Below, one piece after another: positions 1-5,757 of a stretch of DNA of 5,757 nucleotides. Origin of the DNA: Promethearchaeota archaeon. Lineage in GTDB: Archaea; Asgardarchaeota; Lokiarchaeia; Sigyniarchaeales; Promethearchaeaceae. Location of the stretch: the NCBI GenBank assembly GCA_014729055.1, contig WJKO01000412.1, positions 1 through 5,757 of the forward strand, read 5' to 3'. A program made the position numbers and the translations under genes. Every line of letters begins with the position of its first letter. Position 1 is the stretch's first letter. The notes under the pieces were generated by a model that was not told where the DNA came from, did no database searches, and worked only from the letters and a program-made list of their open reading frames with translations.

Positions 1-450
1 AATTTTCAGTCCGTGGAAATCAATAACATGAAACTCCTCACCAGATGAAAAATATCTTTTTTCATCAAACACGTCATAATTTGGCAATAGATGTTTGTGA
101 ACAAATGAAGTCTCCCCATTTGGGTGTATAATAGCAGCAGAGTTATGGAACGGTGTCAATGAATCAGATTTTTTGCTATCTTTCGTGATACATCCAATGA
201 TAACAATCGATTTCTTTACTTCTTGTACGATTTGATCGAGTATTTTTAAATTATTATCTACAAAATCGTGGATAAAAATGAGATCTTGGACAGGATATCC
301 CGTAATAACCATTTCGGGAAATAAAATAAAATCACAGTCTTGTTCTTCCCCTTTTTTGATATATTGTATGATTTTATCTCTGTTTCCATGAAAGTCTCCC
401 ACTGTTGGATCTATTTGTGCCAATCCGACTTTTACGTTATAATAATGCAT
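1..450 (-). CDS. nadE: Glutamine-dependent NAD+ synthetase, N-terminal glutaminase domain (3' end cut by window edge)
   Basis: The visible 150 residues are the nitrilase-fold (carbon-nitrogen hydrolase) amidase domain that releases ammonia from glutamine for the last step of NAD+ synthesis, deamido-NAD+ to NAD+, in the cytoplasm. The start MHYYNVKVGLAQIDPTVGDF matches the usual domain beginning (LAQ-NPTVGD). FPEMVITGYP carries the probable catalytic Glu46. VHKHLLPNYDVFDEKRYF carries the probable catalytic Lys119 and is the strongest family signature. The catalytic Cys and the C-terminal ATP-dependent synthetase domain would lie beyond position 1. A stand-alone nitrilase-family amidase is the alternative, but the LPNYxVFDExRYF string favours NAD synthetase. 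The start ATG has no strong Shine-Dalgarno; a TATA-like element sits about 23 bases upstream, which suits a leaderless mRNA. The gene follows the methyltransferase gene after 43 bases on the same strand. Confidence 0.9.
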   Translation of the reverse strand, partial: MHYYNVKVGLAQIDPTVGDFHGNRDKIIQYIKKGEEQDCDFILFPEMVITGYPVQDLIFIHDFVDNNLKILDQIVQEVKKSIVIIGCITKDSKKSDSLTPFHNSAAIIHPNGETSFVHKHLLPNYDVFDEKRYFSSGEEFHVIDFHGLKI

Positions 451-466
451 CTTTATGTGTCCCTTC

Positions 467-478
467 GGCTTTATATGC
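467..478 (-). promoter_or_regulatory. Candidate archaeal TATA box for nadE
   Basis: On the minus strand the gap between the methyltransferase stop and the nadE ATG reads GCATATAAAGCC. Its centre lies about 23 bases before the ATG and an A-rich stretch that could act as a BRE precedes it. This spacing would put the transcription start at or next to the ATG, giving a leaderless mRNA. Inferred from spacing and composition only; AT-rich DNA produces such matches by chance. Confidence 0.35.
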
Positions 479-493
479 TGATTTTAATTTCAT

Positions 494-1174
494 TTACCTT
501 ATTCTTTCAAATTTCAAGAGTGCTAGTTTCGTTTTAATTGGAGAGGGTAGTTTTGAAAAGAATTCAAATTCATTTATTTCTAAATCCAATGTTTTATTTA
601 GGAAATCTAAGGAATTAATCTTATTTAATTTTGAAGTTATACCCATATATCCTCCTATTCCAGATTTTGAAACTACACGGTGGCATGGAATCAATATTGG
701 AAAATCGTTATTTCGCATGGCATTGCCAACGGCTCTAAATGCTCGTGATTCCAATAAATCTGCAAGTTTTTTATATGTTAGGATCTCACCCGGTTGCGTT
801 TGAGATAACGCACGATAACATTTAAGATAGAAAGGAGGAATCTTGTTTATATACTGATTTTCTTTCAATAAAATATCCAACAGCTTGATGTGATTAATCT
901 TTTTCATCAAAAAATATTGGTCTACCGCATCCCAAATTTTGCTTTGCAATGATTTTAATTTTGCGTAATCAATATTTGGAAAACGCTCTTGTTCTTTTTT
1001 CTTATTTATGTCTTTAATGCGTCCAATCTTAGAATTGACGTGATTTGTGCTTGCTTTATTGGAAATTAAACTAACTATCAGATTTAATTTTGATTGATTG
1101 CTAAAAAAGAGATTTACTTGAAAATCTAAATTTGTTAAAAACTTGCAATCATAGATTTTCGATTCAGTATACAT
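494..1174 (-). CDS. ogt: Methylated-DNA--[protein]-cysteine S-methyltransferase (O6-alkylguanine-DNA alkyltransferase)
   Basis: This is a suicide DNA-repair enzyme that moves the alkyl group from O6-alkylguanine to its own cysteine. Of 226 residues, about 114-200 form the conserved C-terminal domain. GEILTYKKLADLL (129-141) is the start of the helix-turn-helix, RAVGNAMRNN (147-156) contains the equivalent of the arginine finger (Arg147), and LIPCHRVV (161-168) carries the acceptor Cys164. GIGGYMG follows as in the family. The usual downstream Glu is not obvious; Asp190 may stand in for it. The N-terminal ~110 residues are Lys/Asn-rich, very AT-rich (about 27% G+C counted over 841-1020) and unlike conserved family sequence, as is common for this domain. 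I chose ATG at 1174 because GAGGT lies 7 bases upstream; the same frame stays open to 1291 but that extension overlaps the upstream gene's 3' end. It lies 37 bases after the membrane glycosidase-like gene and 43 before nadE. Confidence 0.93.
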   Translation of the reverse strand: MYTESKIYDCKFLTNLDFQVNLFFSNQSKLNLIVSLISNKASTNHVNSKIGRIKDINKKKEQERFPNIDYAKLKSLQSKIWDAVDQYFLMKKINHIKLLDILLKENQYINKIPPFYLKCYRALSQTQPGEILTYKKLADLLESRAFRAVGNAMRNNDFPILIPCHRVVSKSGIGGYMGITSKLNKINSLDFLNKTLDLEINEFEFFSKLPSPIKTKLALLKFERIR

Positions 1175-1181
1175 GGCATAT

Positions 1182-1186
1182 ACCTC
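1182..1186 (-). promoter_or_regulatory. Ribosome binding site deciding the methyltransferase start
   Basis: GAGGT on the minus strand, 7 bases before ATG at 1174. It is the clearest Shine-Dalgarno in the window and supports the internal ATG over the longer in-frame start at 1291, which would overlap the preceding gene by 80 bases. Confidence 0.6.
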
Positions 1187-1211
1187 AAAAAAAATAGAGA
1201 AAGTAAAAAAA
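1187..1211 (-). terminator. Twin poly-T tract after the membrane glycosidase-like gene
   Basis: On the minus strand seven Ts (1205-1211) follow the TGA stop directly, and eight Ts (1187-1194) follow 10 bases later. T-rich runs without a stem are the usual archaeal intrinsic termination signal. They lie just upstream of the methyltransferase ribosome binding site, so termination here would be partial or would separate the two transcripts. Inference from sequence pattern. Confidence 0.45.
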
Positions 1212-4046
1212 TCAATGAGAGGGGTTGAATTCCGCCGGAGTATCGAACCCAGGAACGAATGCATGGAATGGATTAACCAAGACCATGCCATTTGTAAACT
1301 CTCTTTTCCAATACTTTCGGTTTCCTTGCGTTACCAACTGCATAGGTCCCAAGGCATCACCCAGTTCTAAATCAAAATATTCGGGATGATTGTTAATTTC
1401 CTCTCTTACTGTGCCTAAAGAGTAACCTGCTAAATTATAAGGATACCCTCCATCATAGATGGGCTGCGGATGGAATGCTAATGTATGATTCTCGTTTGCT
1501 TTACCCATAAGATAGGTCGAAACTGCATACTCTAATGCTTCCATATCATCGCGTTTATACCAAGCAGCCCAGATATATGAACGGTTTAAACTGGAATGAT
1601 AATACATATTTTCAACAATCTCTTGCCAATCCATTGGCTCATAAAAGATAACTGCATCACGATCATCTACGCGATTACCGTATGCACCGCCACATCGAAA
1701 TGCTAACTCCCCCCAAATTCCTTGCTGATATTGCTGTGCTTCATCCCAAAACGCTTGAGTTATAATGTCAACTTCCATGTTAGAGTCGATGCGTTCAATC
1801 CAATCATAACATGCTTCTGTGACCTCTTCAATACTATTATAATCTCGTAAATCATCGATTTCTAATTGCCAATACCCTTTCCACATAACTTCATCTATGG
1901 CTACTCCATCTGCATGATATTCTTTTACGCGATTGTCCCAAATCATAGCAAACCAATCCGCATAATCCATACTTGATAGATCCATATAATGCCCGCCACA
2001 ATCAGCAGACCATCTTCTATGACCTATTACTTCGGTTCCATCATTTTTCTTTAAAGTCCATTCGTCCATAGTTTCATTCCAGATAGTATAAGGCGCCAAA
2101 GCACCATCTACCGACCACGTATCGTTCTCACCTTGTGTTGTAGCAAAGTTCATTATATAAAACCTTGATCGCGGATTAATCGCTTTCATATCGAGAACAT
2201 CATCAGGATAGATAGTATATTCTGTATAACCCCCAAGGGACCAGACGTCAAATGTCTCAGCCATCCATACTTTAGCCTCCTCTTGGCTCAGCCCTCCTAA
2301 TGAGCGTGCATCATAGAGATATGCACCTAATCGGACGGTCTTATTTTTCCGGATAATTTCATCATGTGCAAATCCTGTTGGATCTGGTGAATTCAATAAA
2401 ATTATCCCCGTTCGTTCCTTCAACTTAATATCATTAACGGGATCTCCATTCACGGTATACATGGTAGTATCTAACGTGATATGAACATAAGGACGGCTTT
2501 CAGTATACAACCATATTGACAATATACCAGATAACGACATAACGATCATCGAAAGTGCAAAAATCTTTGTCTTAAATGCTTTATTCGGACGGAAAGGTAA
2601 GATCGAATATGATTTAAGTGAATCTATTTTAATTTTCGACACCAGACCCGTTTTTTGTGCCTTAATCCTCGCCATGAATTTTGTATCATATTGTTTTAGA
2701 TGTCTATCCGCTAATGTTGTGAAAAGAGCAAATATACCAATAATGGCAATTGCAACCAGCGGGAGAACCCAATGATCCTCGGGATAGTCTCTAACAATAA
2801 ACTTCATCTCATGGGCTAATAAACCAAACAAGACAATCAAGATTACGCTCAATATGGCTTCATTAGCTCTGCCAAGCGCAAATCTTGTTTTGTGTTTCTT
2901 ATCCATATAATATTTGATTAATACATCTGTGGCAAATCCGAGTATTAATCCATTCAGAAATATCGCAATAGGTGCATAAAACAATTGATATCTTATCATA
3001 AATGCGTAATATAACGCGATTAATCCATAGCCGAGAATATATTTCTTGATTTTATGATGACTTATCCGCTTTTCCTTATCCAATAACTCTGAGACGATTG
3101 ATATCCCTAATTTATCGGAAATTATCCCTACGGCAATTCCCAGAAACACCCAACCATATCCTTCATACCCGTATTCTGCTGTTGAGTATACAATTAACAA
3201 TGCTTGTATAACCCAGAATAAAAGGATTCCTATGAACTTGATCATATATACTCTGTTATATCTATTAGCTTTCACGATAAGATTGATGGGTTTGGCTACT
3301 TCTGATTCTTGCGCTTTATTCACCTCAGAGATCTCAGAGTTTTCATTTTCGACAACCTTATTCTTCAAAACAACGGACAGACTGTATAATATCGCTGTAG
3401 AAAATATCAGATATTCAATACCCGTGAAAATAAGATTAATAATTGAAACCGCTATTAAGGCAAATGCTATACCAAGGAAAAAGAATGCGTCATTCGATAG
3501 TATGGAAATTACCTTGGAATCGTTTTCAATGCCATCCTTTTGACTATCTTTTATACCATCAAGTATTTCGGGCAATGAATACAAATCTAAAATAGATTTG
3601 TAGAATCCGAAAATAAGAACTAGATCGACCACAATACAACTTGTGATGCTTCTTTCGTCAAATCCAAATTTGGTAATAAGACCGAACAAAAACAAAGACG
3701 GGATAAGTAGAAGATTAGAAATATTCCTAATCTTATTCCTTATTCTTATATTGGCTCTCAAGACAAAGTAAATAAGAAAAATAAAAGGTAAAGAGACAGC
3801 GATAACTATAAGTGAGGTTCCTTCAAGACCTTGGTCAAACACTCTAACAAAGATCCATGGAAAGATGTAAAAATAAAACAATAGCGTTGGCGTGAACCCA
3901 AATCCCTTTAATATCTTGTTAATCGTAACTTGCGGTAGAGAATTTATGTGTTGATTTCTTTCACCATTAATATTTAAATCATTACTATCATTATATTCGC
4001 GTTCATCATTCGCTTGTGTATTACTTTCGCTATGCTTGTTTTCCAT
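1212..4046 (-). CDS. Polytopic membrane protein with C-terminal extracellular glycoside-hydrolase-like domain
   Basis: A 944-residue protein in three parts. Residues 1-45 are polar and Asn/Glu-rich. Residues about 50-514 hold some 13 hydrophobic segments (approximately 50-69, 77-97, 109-126, 134-154, 186-207, 208-228, 267-288, 296-314, 332-352, 354-378, 395-414, 426-448, 494-514). Lys/Arg-rich loops fall on alternate sides, giving N-inside, C-outside. Residues 517-944 form a soluble domain resembling putative TIM-barrel glycosidases (GHL15/GH114-like 'hypothetical glycosyl hydrolases'): YMDLSSMDYADW near 687, ADGVAIDEVMW (713-723) with acidic Asp718/Glu719 as candidate active-site residues, and a C-terminal KREFTNGMVLVNPF (914-927). 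Five N-glycosylation sequons (Asn568, 641, 657, 821, 853) fit an outside location. Substrate unknown; surface glycan hydrolysis or transfer is an inference. The membrane half is not a family I recognise. An in-frame TTG at 4058 could add four residues; neither start has a clear Shine-Dalgarno. Confidence 0.8.
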   Translation of the reverse strand: MENKHSESNTQANDEREYNDSNDLNINGERNQHINSLPQVTINKILKGFGFTPTLLFYFYIFPWIFVRVFDQGLEGTSLIVIAVSLPFIFLIYFVLRANIRIRNKIRNISNLLLIPSLFLFGLITKFGFDERSITSCIVVDLVLIFGFYKSILDLYSLPEILDGIKDSQKDGIENDSKVISILSNDAFFFLGIAFALIAVSIINLIFTGIEYLIFSTAILYSLSVVLKNKVVENENSEISEVNKAQESEVAKPINLIVKANRYNRVYMIKFIGILLFWVIQALLIVYSTAEYGYEGYGWVFLGIAVGIISDKLGISIVSELLDKEKRISHHKIKKYILGYGLIALYYAFMIRYQLFYAPIAIFLNGLILGFATDVLIKYYMDKKHKTRFALGRANEAILSVILIVLFGLLAHEMKFIVRDYPEDHWVLPLVAIAIIGIFALFTTLADRHLKQYDTKFMARIKAQKTGLVSKIKIDSLKSYSILPFRPNKAFKTKIFALSMIVMSLSGILSIWLYTESRPYVHITLDTTMYTVNGDPVNDIKLKERTGIILLNSPDPTGFAHDEIIRKNKTVRLGAYLYDARSLGGLSQEEAKVWMAETFDVWSLGGYTEYTIYPDDVLDMKAINPRSRFYIMNFATTQGENDTWSVDGALAPYTIWNETMDEWTLKKNDGTEVIGHRRWSADCGGHYMDLSSMDYADWFAMIWDNRVKEYHADGVAIDEVMWKGYWQLEIDDLRDYNSIEEVTEACYDWIERIDSNMEVDIITQAFWDEAQQYQQGIWGELAFRCGGAYGNRVDDRDAVIFYEPMDWQEIVENMYYHSSLNRSYIWAAWYKRDDMEALEYAVSTYLMGKANENHTLAFHPQPIYDGGYPYNLAGYSLGTVREEINNHPEYFDLELGDALGPMQLVTQGNRKYWKREFTNGMVLVNPFHAFVPGFDTPAEFNPSH

Positions 4047-4078
4047 CTTCTTCAACAATTAAAAATGTGTTTTTCTCA

Positions 4079-4091
4079 TTAAAAATATTTC
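4079..4091 (-). promoter_or_regulatory. Weak candidate TATA element for the membrane glycosidase-like gene
   Basis: The minus strand reads GAAATATTTTTAA. Its centre is about 26 bases before 4060, so transcription would start close to the TTG (4058) or 14 bases before the ATG (4046). It is the best TATA-like match in the 115-bp gap after the secreted-protein gene, but that gap is so AT-rich that the call is weak. Confidence 0.22.
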
Positions 4092-4106
4092 AATAAATCA
4101 ATGAAG

Positions 4107-4128
4107 AAAAATAAGTTAAAAATAAGTA
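4107..4128 (-). terminator. Duplicated T-tract downstream of the secreted-protein gene
   Basis: On the minus strand two adjacent 11-mers, TACTTATTTTT and AACTTATTTTT, differ at one base and each ends in five Ts. They lie 34-55 bases after the TAA of the 271-residue gene and before the next start, where an archaeal T-rich terminator is expected. As tandem copies they are also a short direct repeat. Confidence 0.45.
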
Positions 4129-4137
4129 GTTTTTAGG

Positions 4138-4159
4138 TTTTTTGCATCTTTTTTGCATC
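4138..4159. repeat. Perfect tandem duplication of an 11-mer
   Basis: TTTTTTGCATC occurs twice back to back (4138-4148 and 4149-4159, plus strand), 2 bases past the stop of the secreted-protein gene. The Ts lie on the plus strand, so they would stop plus-strand (antisense) transcripts, not the neighbouring genes' mRNA. Replication slippage is a simple origin. Confidence 0.7.
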
Positions 4160-4161
4160 TT

Positions 4162-4977
4162 TTAAACATATCTTATCCTTTTTTTACGTAACAGAAAAAT
4201 AAATCCAACCATAATGGCAGCAGTCATTGCCCAAAGCGGGAATCCCGGTACATCACCGTTACCCCCACCATTGTCGTTTCCACAGCCACCTCCGCACGTT
4301 CCAGTGCCCGCTGTATAGGTTAAAGACCAGACATATTTCTCATGTTCACTTAACACCCAACTACCATCGAGAGCATAAGTTTTCAATTCATCGTACACGT
4401 ATTTCAGTACTTTGTCTTCATTAAATTCTATGTATGCTTTATATTCCCACTTCGAGGATCCCTCGATACATGTCCCTGTTAACGTGAAATTATTCGGCGT
4501 TGGTTCGGTTAGAGTAAACCACTTATCATCCTCTAACGCTTGTAATTGGTTTCTCGTTGAATCAATTTCTATTGTGCATACAACGTATACGCCTACAATA
4601 TAATCACCTTGGTAGTCAATGATATCTGTTACCCAATAATTGCTCGAATCCTGCGGCGTGTAATATTTCATATGTGAGATTTCGCCCGTTCCAGAATCTG
4701 TACCATTATTATCATACGTCCCGTTTAGGTATTCCCCACCTGGAGAGTCTGCAAAATTCGTAAAGTCGAAGGCAAAATAATAGCTGTCCTCAACTATTAA
4801 GTCGTTTCCTACACCGAGTCCATCTTTTCGATAAAAATATTTATCAGCGTCCCATCGAAACGATGCTCCTTCGCATACGCAATAATCATTGCTCGCTAAC
4901 ACGGGTTTAATTGACGAGATAAACACTAAAGCACAAAACAGAACGGTGAGTTTCAGTCGTAGATTTTTAATATTCAT
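4162..4977 (-). CDS. Secreted protein with C-terminal PGF-type archaeosortase sorting tail, function unknown
   Basis: 271 residues. An N-terminal signal peptide (basic MNIKNLRLK, hydrophobic 10-23, likely cleavage after about Ala28/Ser29) is followed by a beta-rich, acidic and aromatic body (30-223) with no family I recognise. A Gly/Asn-rich linker (224-241) comes next, then VPGFPLW (243-249), a membrane segment (about 247-264) and the basic tail RKKRIRYV. Linker, PGF motif, membrane segment and basic end is the layout of PGF-CTERM and related Asgard sorting tails, which are cut by an archaeosortase and lipid-anchored. Three sequons (Asn85, 91, 163) and six cysteines after the signal (33, 35, 134, 170, 228, 232) suit an extracellular, possibly disulfide-bonded protein. 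The CVC pair near the mature N-terminus and the CGGGC in the linker are noteworthy. The start ATG is preceded by GGGATGAG, a weak ribosome site. It is upstream of the glycosidase-like gene on the same strand; a functional link is possible but unproven. Confidence 0.85.
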   Translation of the reverse strand: MNIKNLRLKLTVLFCALVFISSIKPVLASNDYCVCEGASFRWDADKYFYRKDGLGVGNDLIVEDSYYFAFDFTNFADSPGGEYLNGTYDNNGTDSGTGEISHMKYYTPQDSSNYWVTDIIDYQGDYIVGVYVVCTIEIDSTRNQLQALEDDKWFTLTEPTPNNFTLTGTCIEGSSKWEYKAYIEFNEDKVLKYVYDELKTYALDGSWVLSEHEKYVWSLTYTAGTGTCGGGCGNDNGGGNGDVPGFPLWAMTAAIMVGFIFLLRKKRIRYV

Positions 4978-5119
4978 GTTTGCTCATCCCTTTCGTTTGT
5001 TTTTATTTCTATAATATTTTTTAATATTATATTTCTATGCAATAATTCTATATAATTTAATTTATCCAATAATGATGTTTAATAGATCGTAACACCAAGT
5101 AATATTTAGAAAAGCATGT
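4978..5119. promoter_or_regulatory. AT-rich divergent intergenic region
   Basis: The 142 bases between the minus-strand secreted-protein gene and the plus-strand LRR fragment must hold the promoters of both, if both are expressed. The minus strand shows TTAAATTATATAG (5048-5060), a fair TATA match that would give a leader of about 50 bases before 4977. Nearer the gene lies a perfect AT palindrome (separate entry). No convincing TATA or Shine-Dalgarno is seen for the plus-strand ORF. Confidence 0.4.
5010..5031. repeat. Perfect AT-only inverted repeat (9-bp arms, 4-base loop)
   Basis: TATAATATT (5010-5018), TTTT, AATATTATA (5023-5031). It lies 33-54 bases upstream of the secreted-protein ATG, a place where an operator or a TATA box could sit. 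The stem has no G-C pair, so a stable RNA hairpin is unlikely; a protein-binding site or chance in AT-rich DNA are the options. Confidence 0.5.
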
Positions 5120-5461
5120 GTGATGAAAATAGGGGGTCTCAAATATTTATCAGCTACGCAATGGCGGATTCTGAAAGGTTGTAAGTTAAAGAAATTGCGC
5201 AAAGTCGGAGGTTGCAAACTTGATAGCACGTTTAAAAAGTATCAGGAAATTAAGTTGACATCGGCAGAACATGCCGCCATGCTGGAATTGAAATCGCTGG
5301 TGGAAGAAGCGATTCTGAAAGTATCTGGTGTTAGTTATGATACCTTTGGATTCACTACTTCGGACAAGCATGTAACGCAGCTCGGAATTTATCGCAAAGG
5401 ATTATCCTCTCTCCCAGAGAGGATAAGAAAAGAACTCTTAAAATATAAGCGCAAAAAGTAA
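5120..5461 (+). pseudogene. Truncated leucine-rich-repeat protein: N-terminal cap and one repeat
   Basis: 113 residues from GTG 5120 (ATG 5123 is equally possible; no ribosome site is seen for either). Residues about 46-83 (LTSAEHAAMLELKSLVEEAI, then SYDTFGFTTSDKHV) resemble the helical cap that precedes repeats in Asgard/Lokiarchaeal LRR proteins. Residues 84-102, HVTQLGIYRKGLSSLPERI, fit one LxxLxLxxxxLxxLPxxI repeat. Intact relatives as I recall them continue with many repeats; here the frame turns into the basic tail RKELLKYKRKK and stops. No LRR sequence appears in any frame of the remaining window. Residues 1-45 are Lys-rich, with GCKL occurring twice 11 residues apart (20-23 and 31-34). 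It could be a decayed remnant or a genuinely short cap-only protein; the missing repeats favour a remnant. The repeat identification rests on one unit plus the cap. Confidence 0.55.
5402..5426. repeat. Perfect 11-bp inverted repeat with 3-base loop at the LRR truncation point
   Basis: TTATCCTCTCT (5402-5412), CCC, AGAGAGGATAA (5416-5426). It spans the codons for LSSLPERI, exactly where the LRR frame departs from the repeat pattern. No T-run follows (GAAAAGAACTC), so it does not look like an intrinsic terminator. The perfect arms suggest a template-switch or palindromic mutation, or a structured RNA element; neither is proven. Confidence 0.7.
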
Positions 5462-5496
5462 AAGTATATGAGTATAATCGGGAGAAAGTGAATAGT

Positions 5497-5757
5497 ATGG
5501 TACTGCAAGAAAAATATCCGTATATTCGCGACGACGTATTCCTCATCGCTCAAGTTGACGATAAAACTGGCAGACAGCACCTTATCATGCAAAAAGTCAA
5601 TCCCAAAACGAATGACGTCGAATTTGAGGACAAAATCTTTTGTATCCACACGGCAATCACCACAATTACGGGCGAGCAATATGAGGAAATCCAAGACGAC
5701 CCGGACAAGATGCAGAAGCTTGAGGAGGCGTCTCTTCACATCCGGTCAAGCGAAAAT
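5497..5757 (+). CDS. Unrecognised hypothetical protein, 3' end beyond the window
   Basis: The frame is open from ATG 5497 to the window end (87 residues, beginning MVLQEKYPYIRDDVFLIAQV). It is rich in charged residues, has no signal peptide or membrane segment, and looks cytoplasmic. The first half (FLIAQVDDKTGRQHLIMQKV) could form two beta strands; the last visible part (EQYEEIQDDPDKMQKLEE) looks helical. I recognise no family. GTGA at 5488-5491, 5 bases before the ATG, may be its ribosome site; an in-frame GTG at 5488 is an alternative start, and TAA at 5446 closes the frame upstream. G+C is about 45% (counted over 5501-5757), well above the methyltransferase gene. It follows the LRR fragment by 35 bases on the same strand, so cotranscription is possible. 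Confidence 0.6.
   Translation, partial: MVLQEKYPYIRDDVFLIAQVDDKTGRQHLIMQKVNPKTNDVEFEDKIFCIHTAITTITGEQYEEIQDDPDKMQKLEEASLHIRSSEN

Noticed and set aside
405..803. Plus-strand 132-codon open frame
   Set aside because: It is antisense to the conserved catalytic region of the methyltransferase and the nadE start; its translation has no protein-like features and both minus-strand genes are certain.
1175..1291. In-frame N-terminal extension of the methyltransferase by 39 residues
   Set aside because: It overlaps the 3' end of the well-supported membrane glycosidase-like gene, and the internal ATG at 1174 has a good ribosome site 7 bases upstream.
3232..3543. Plus-strand 103-codon open frame
   Set aside because: Antisense shadow within the membrane half of the large minus-strand gene; no ribosome site or recognisable domain.
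4227..4603. Two short plus-strand open frames
   Set aside because: His/Pro-rich and low-complexity translations antisense to the secreted-protein gene, whose signal peptide and sorting tail show that the minus strand is the coding one.
5402..5426. Hairpin as a rho-independent terminator of the LRR fragment
   Set aside because: No T-tract follows on either strand, the hairpin lies inside the open frame, and archaea rarely use stem-loop terminators.
5389..5739. Minus-strand 116-codon open frame over the 3' end
   Set aside because: It covers both the LRR repeat codons and the downstream plus-strand ORF; its Phe/Leu-rich translation is typical of an antisense frame. The plus strand has the better support, though the unrecognised plus ORF is not certain.
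1..5757. CRISPR array, tRNA, rRNA, insertion sequence or attachment site
   Set aside because: No regularly spaced repeats, cloverleaf-like segments, rRNA motifs, transposase-like frames or long terminal inverted repeats were seen by reading both strands.

Overview
The window most likely comes from an AT-rich archaeon, probably of the Asgard (Promethearchaeota/Lokiarchaeia-like) group. Three things point there: a secreted protein with a C-terminal PGF(P)-membrane-basic tail of the archaeosortase-substrate type, a leucine-rich-repeat fragment whose capping sequence resembles the abundant Asgard LRR proteins, and T-rich gene ends with TATA-like promoter elements. No marker gene in the window fixes the lineage, so this is an inference.

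Minus strand, positions 5000 down to 1: (a) a 271-residue secreted, membrane-tethered protein of unknown function (4162-4977); (b) a large protein with about 13 membrane segments fused to a C-terminal extracellular domain that looks like a putative TIM-barrel glycoside hydrolase (1212-4046); (c) an O6-methylguanine-DNA methyltransferase with the full PCHRV active site (494-1174); (d) the N-terminal glutaminase half of glutamine-dependent NAD+ synthetase, cut by the window edge (1-450). All four point the same way. T-tracts after (a) and after (b) suggest that at least some are transcribed separately. (c) and (d) are housekeeping enzymes; (a) and (b) are both predicted to act at the cell surface.

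Plus strand, 5120 to the end: a short ORF that is the N-terminal cap plus a single repeat of an LRR protein, ending abruptly next to a perfect 11-bp hairpin, so probably a gene remnant. It is followed after 35 bases by an unrecognised ORF that runs off the window. A 142-bp AT-rich divergent intergenic region (4978-5119) separates the two gene groups.

The most notable element is the polytopic-membrane/glycosidase-like fusion protein, which may be a poorly described type of surface glycan enzyme. No CRISPR array, transposase, tRNA or rRNA was seen.
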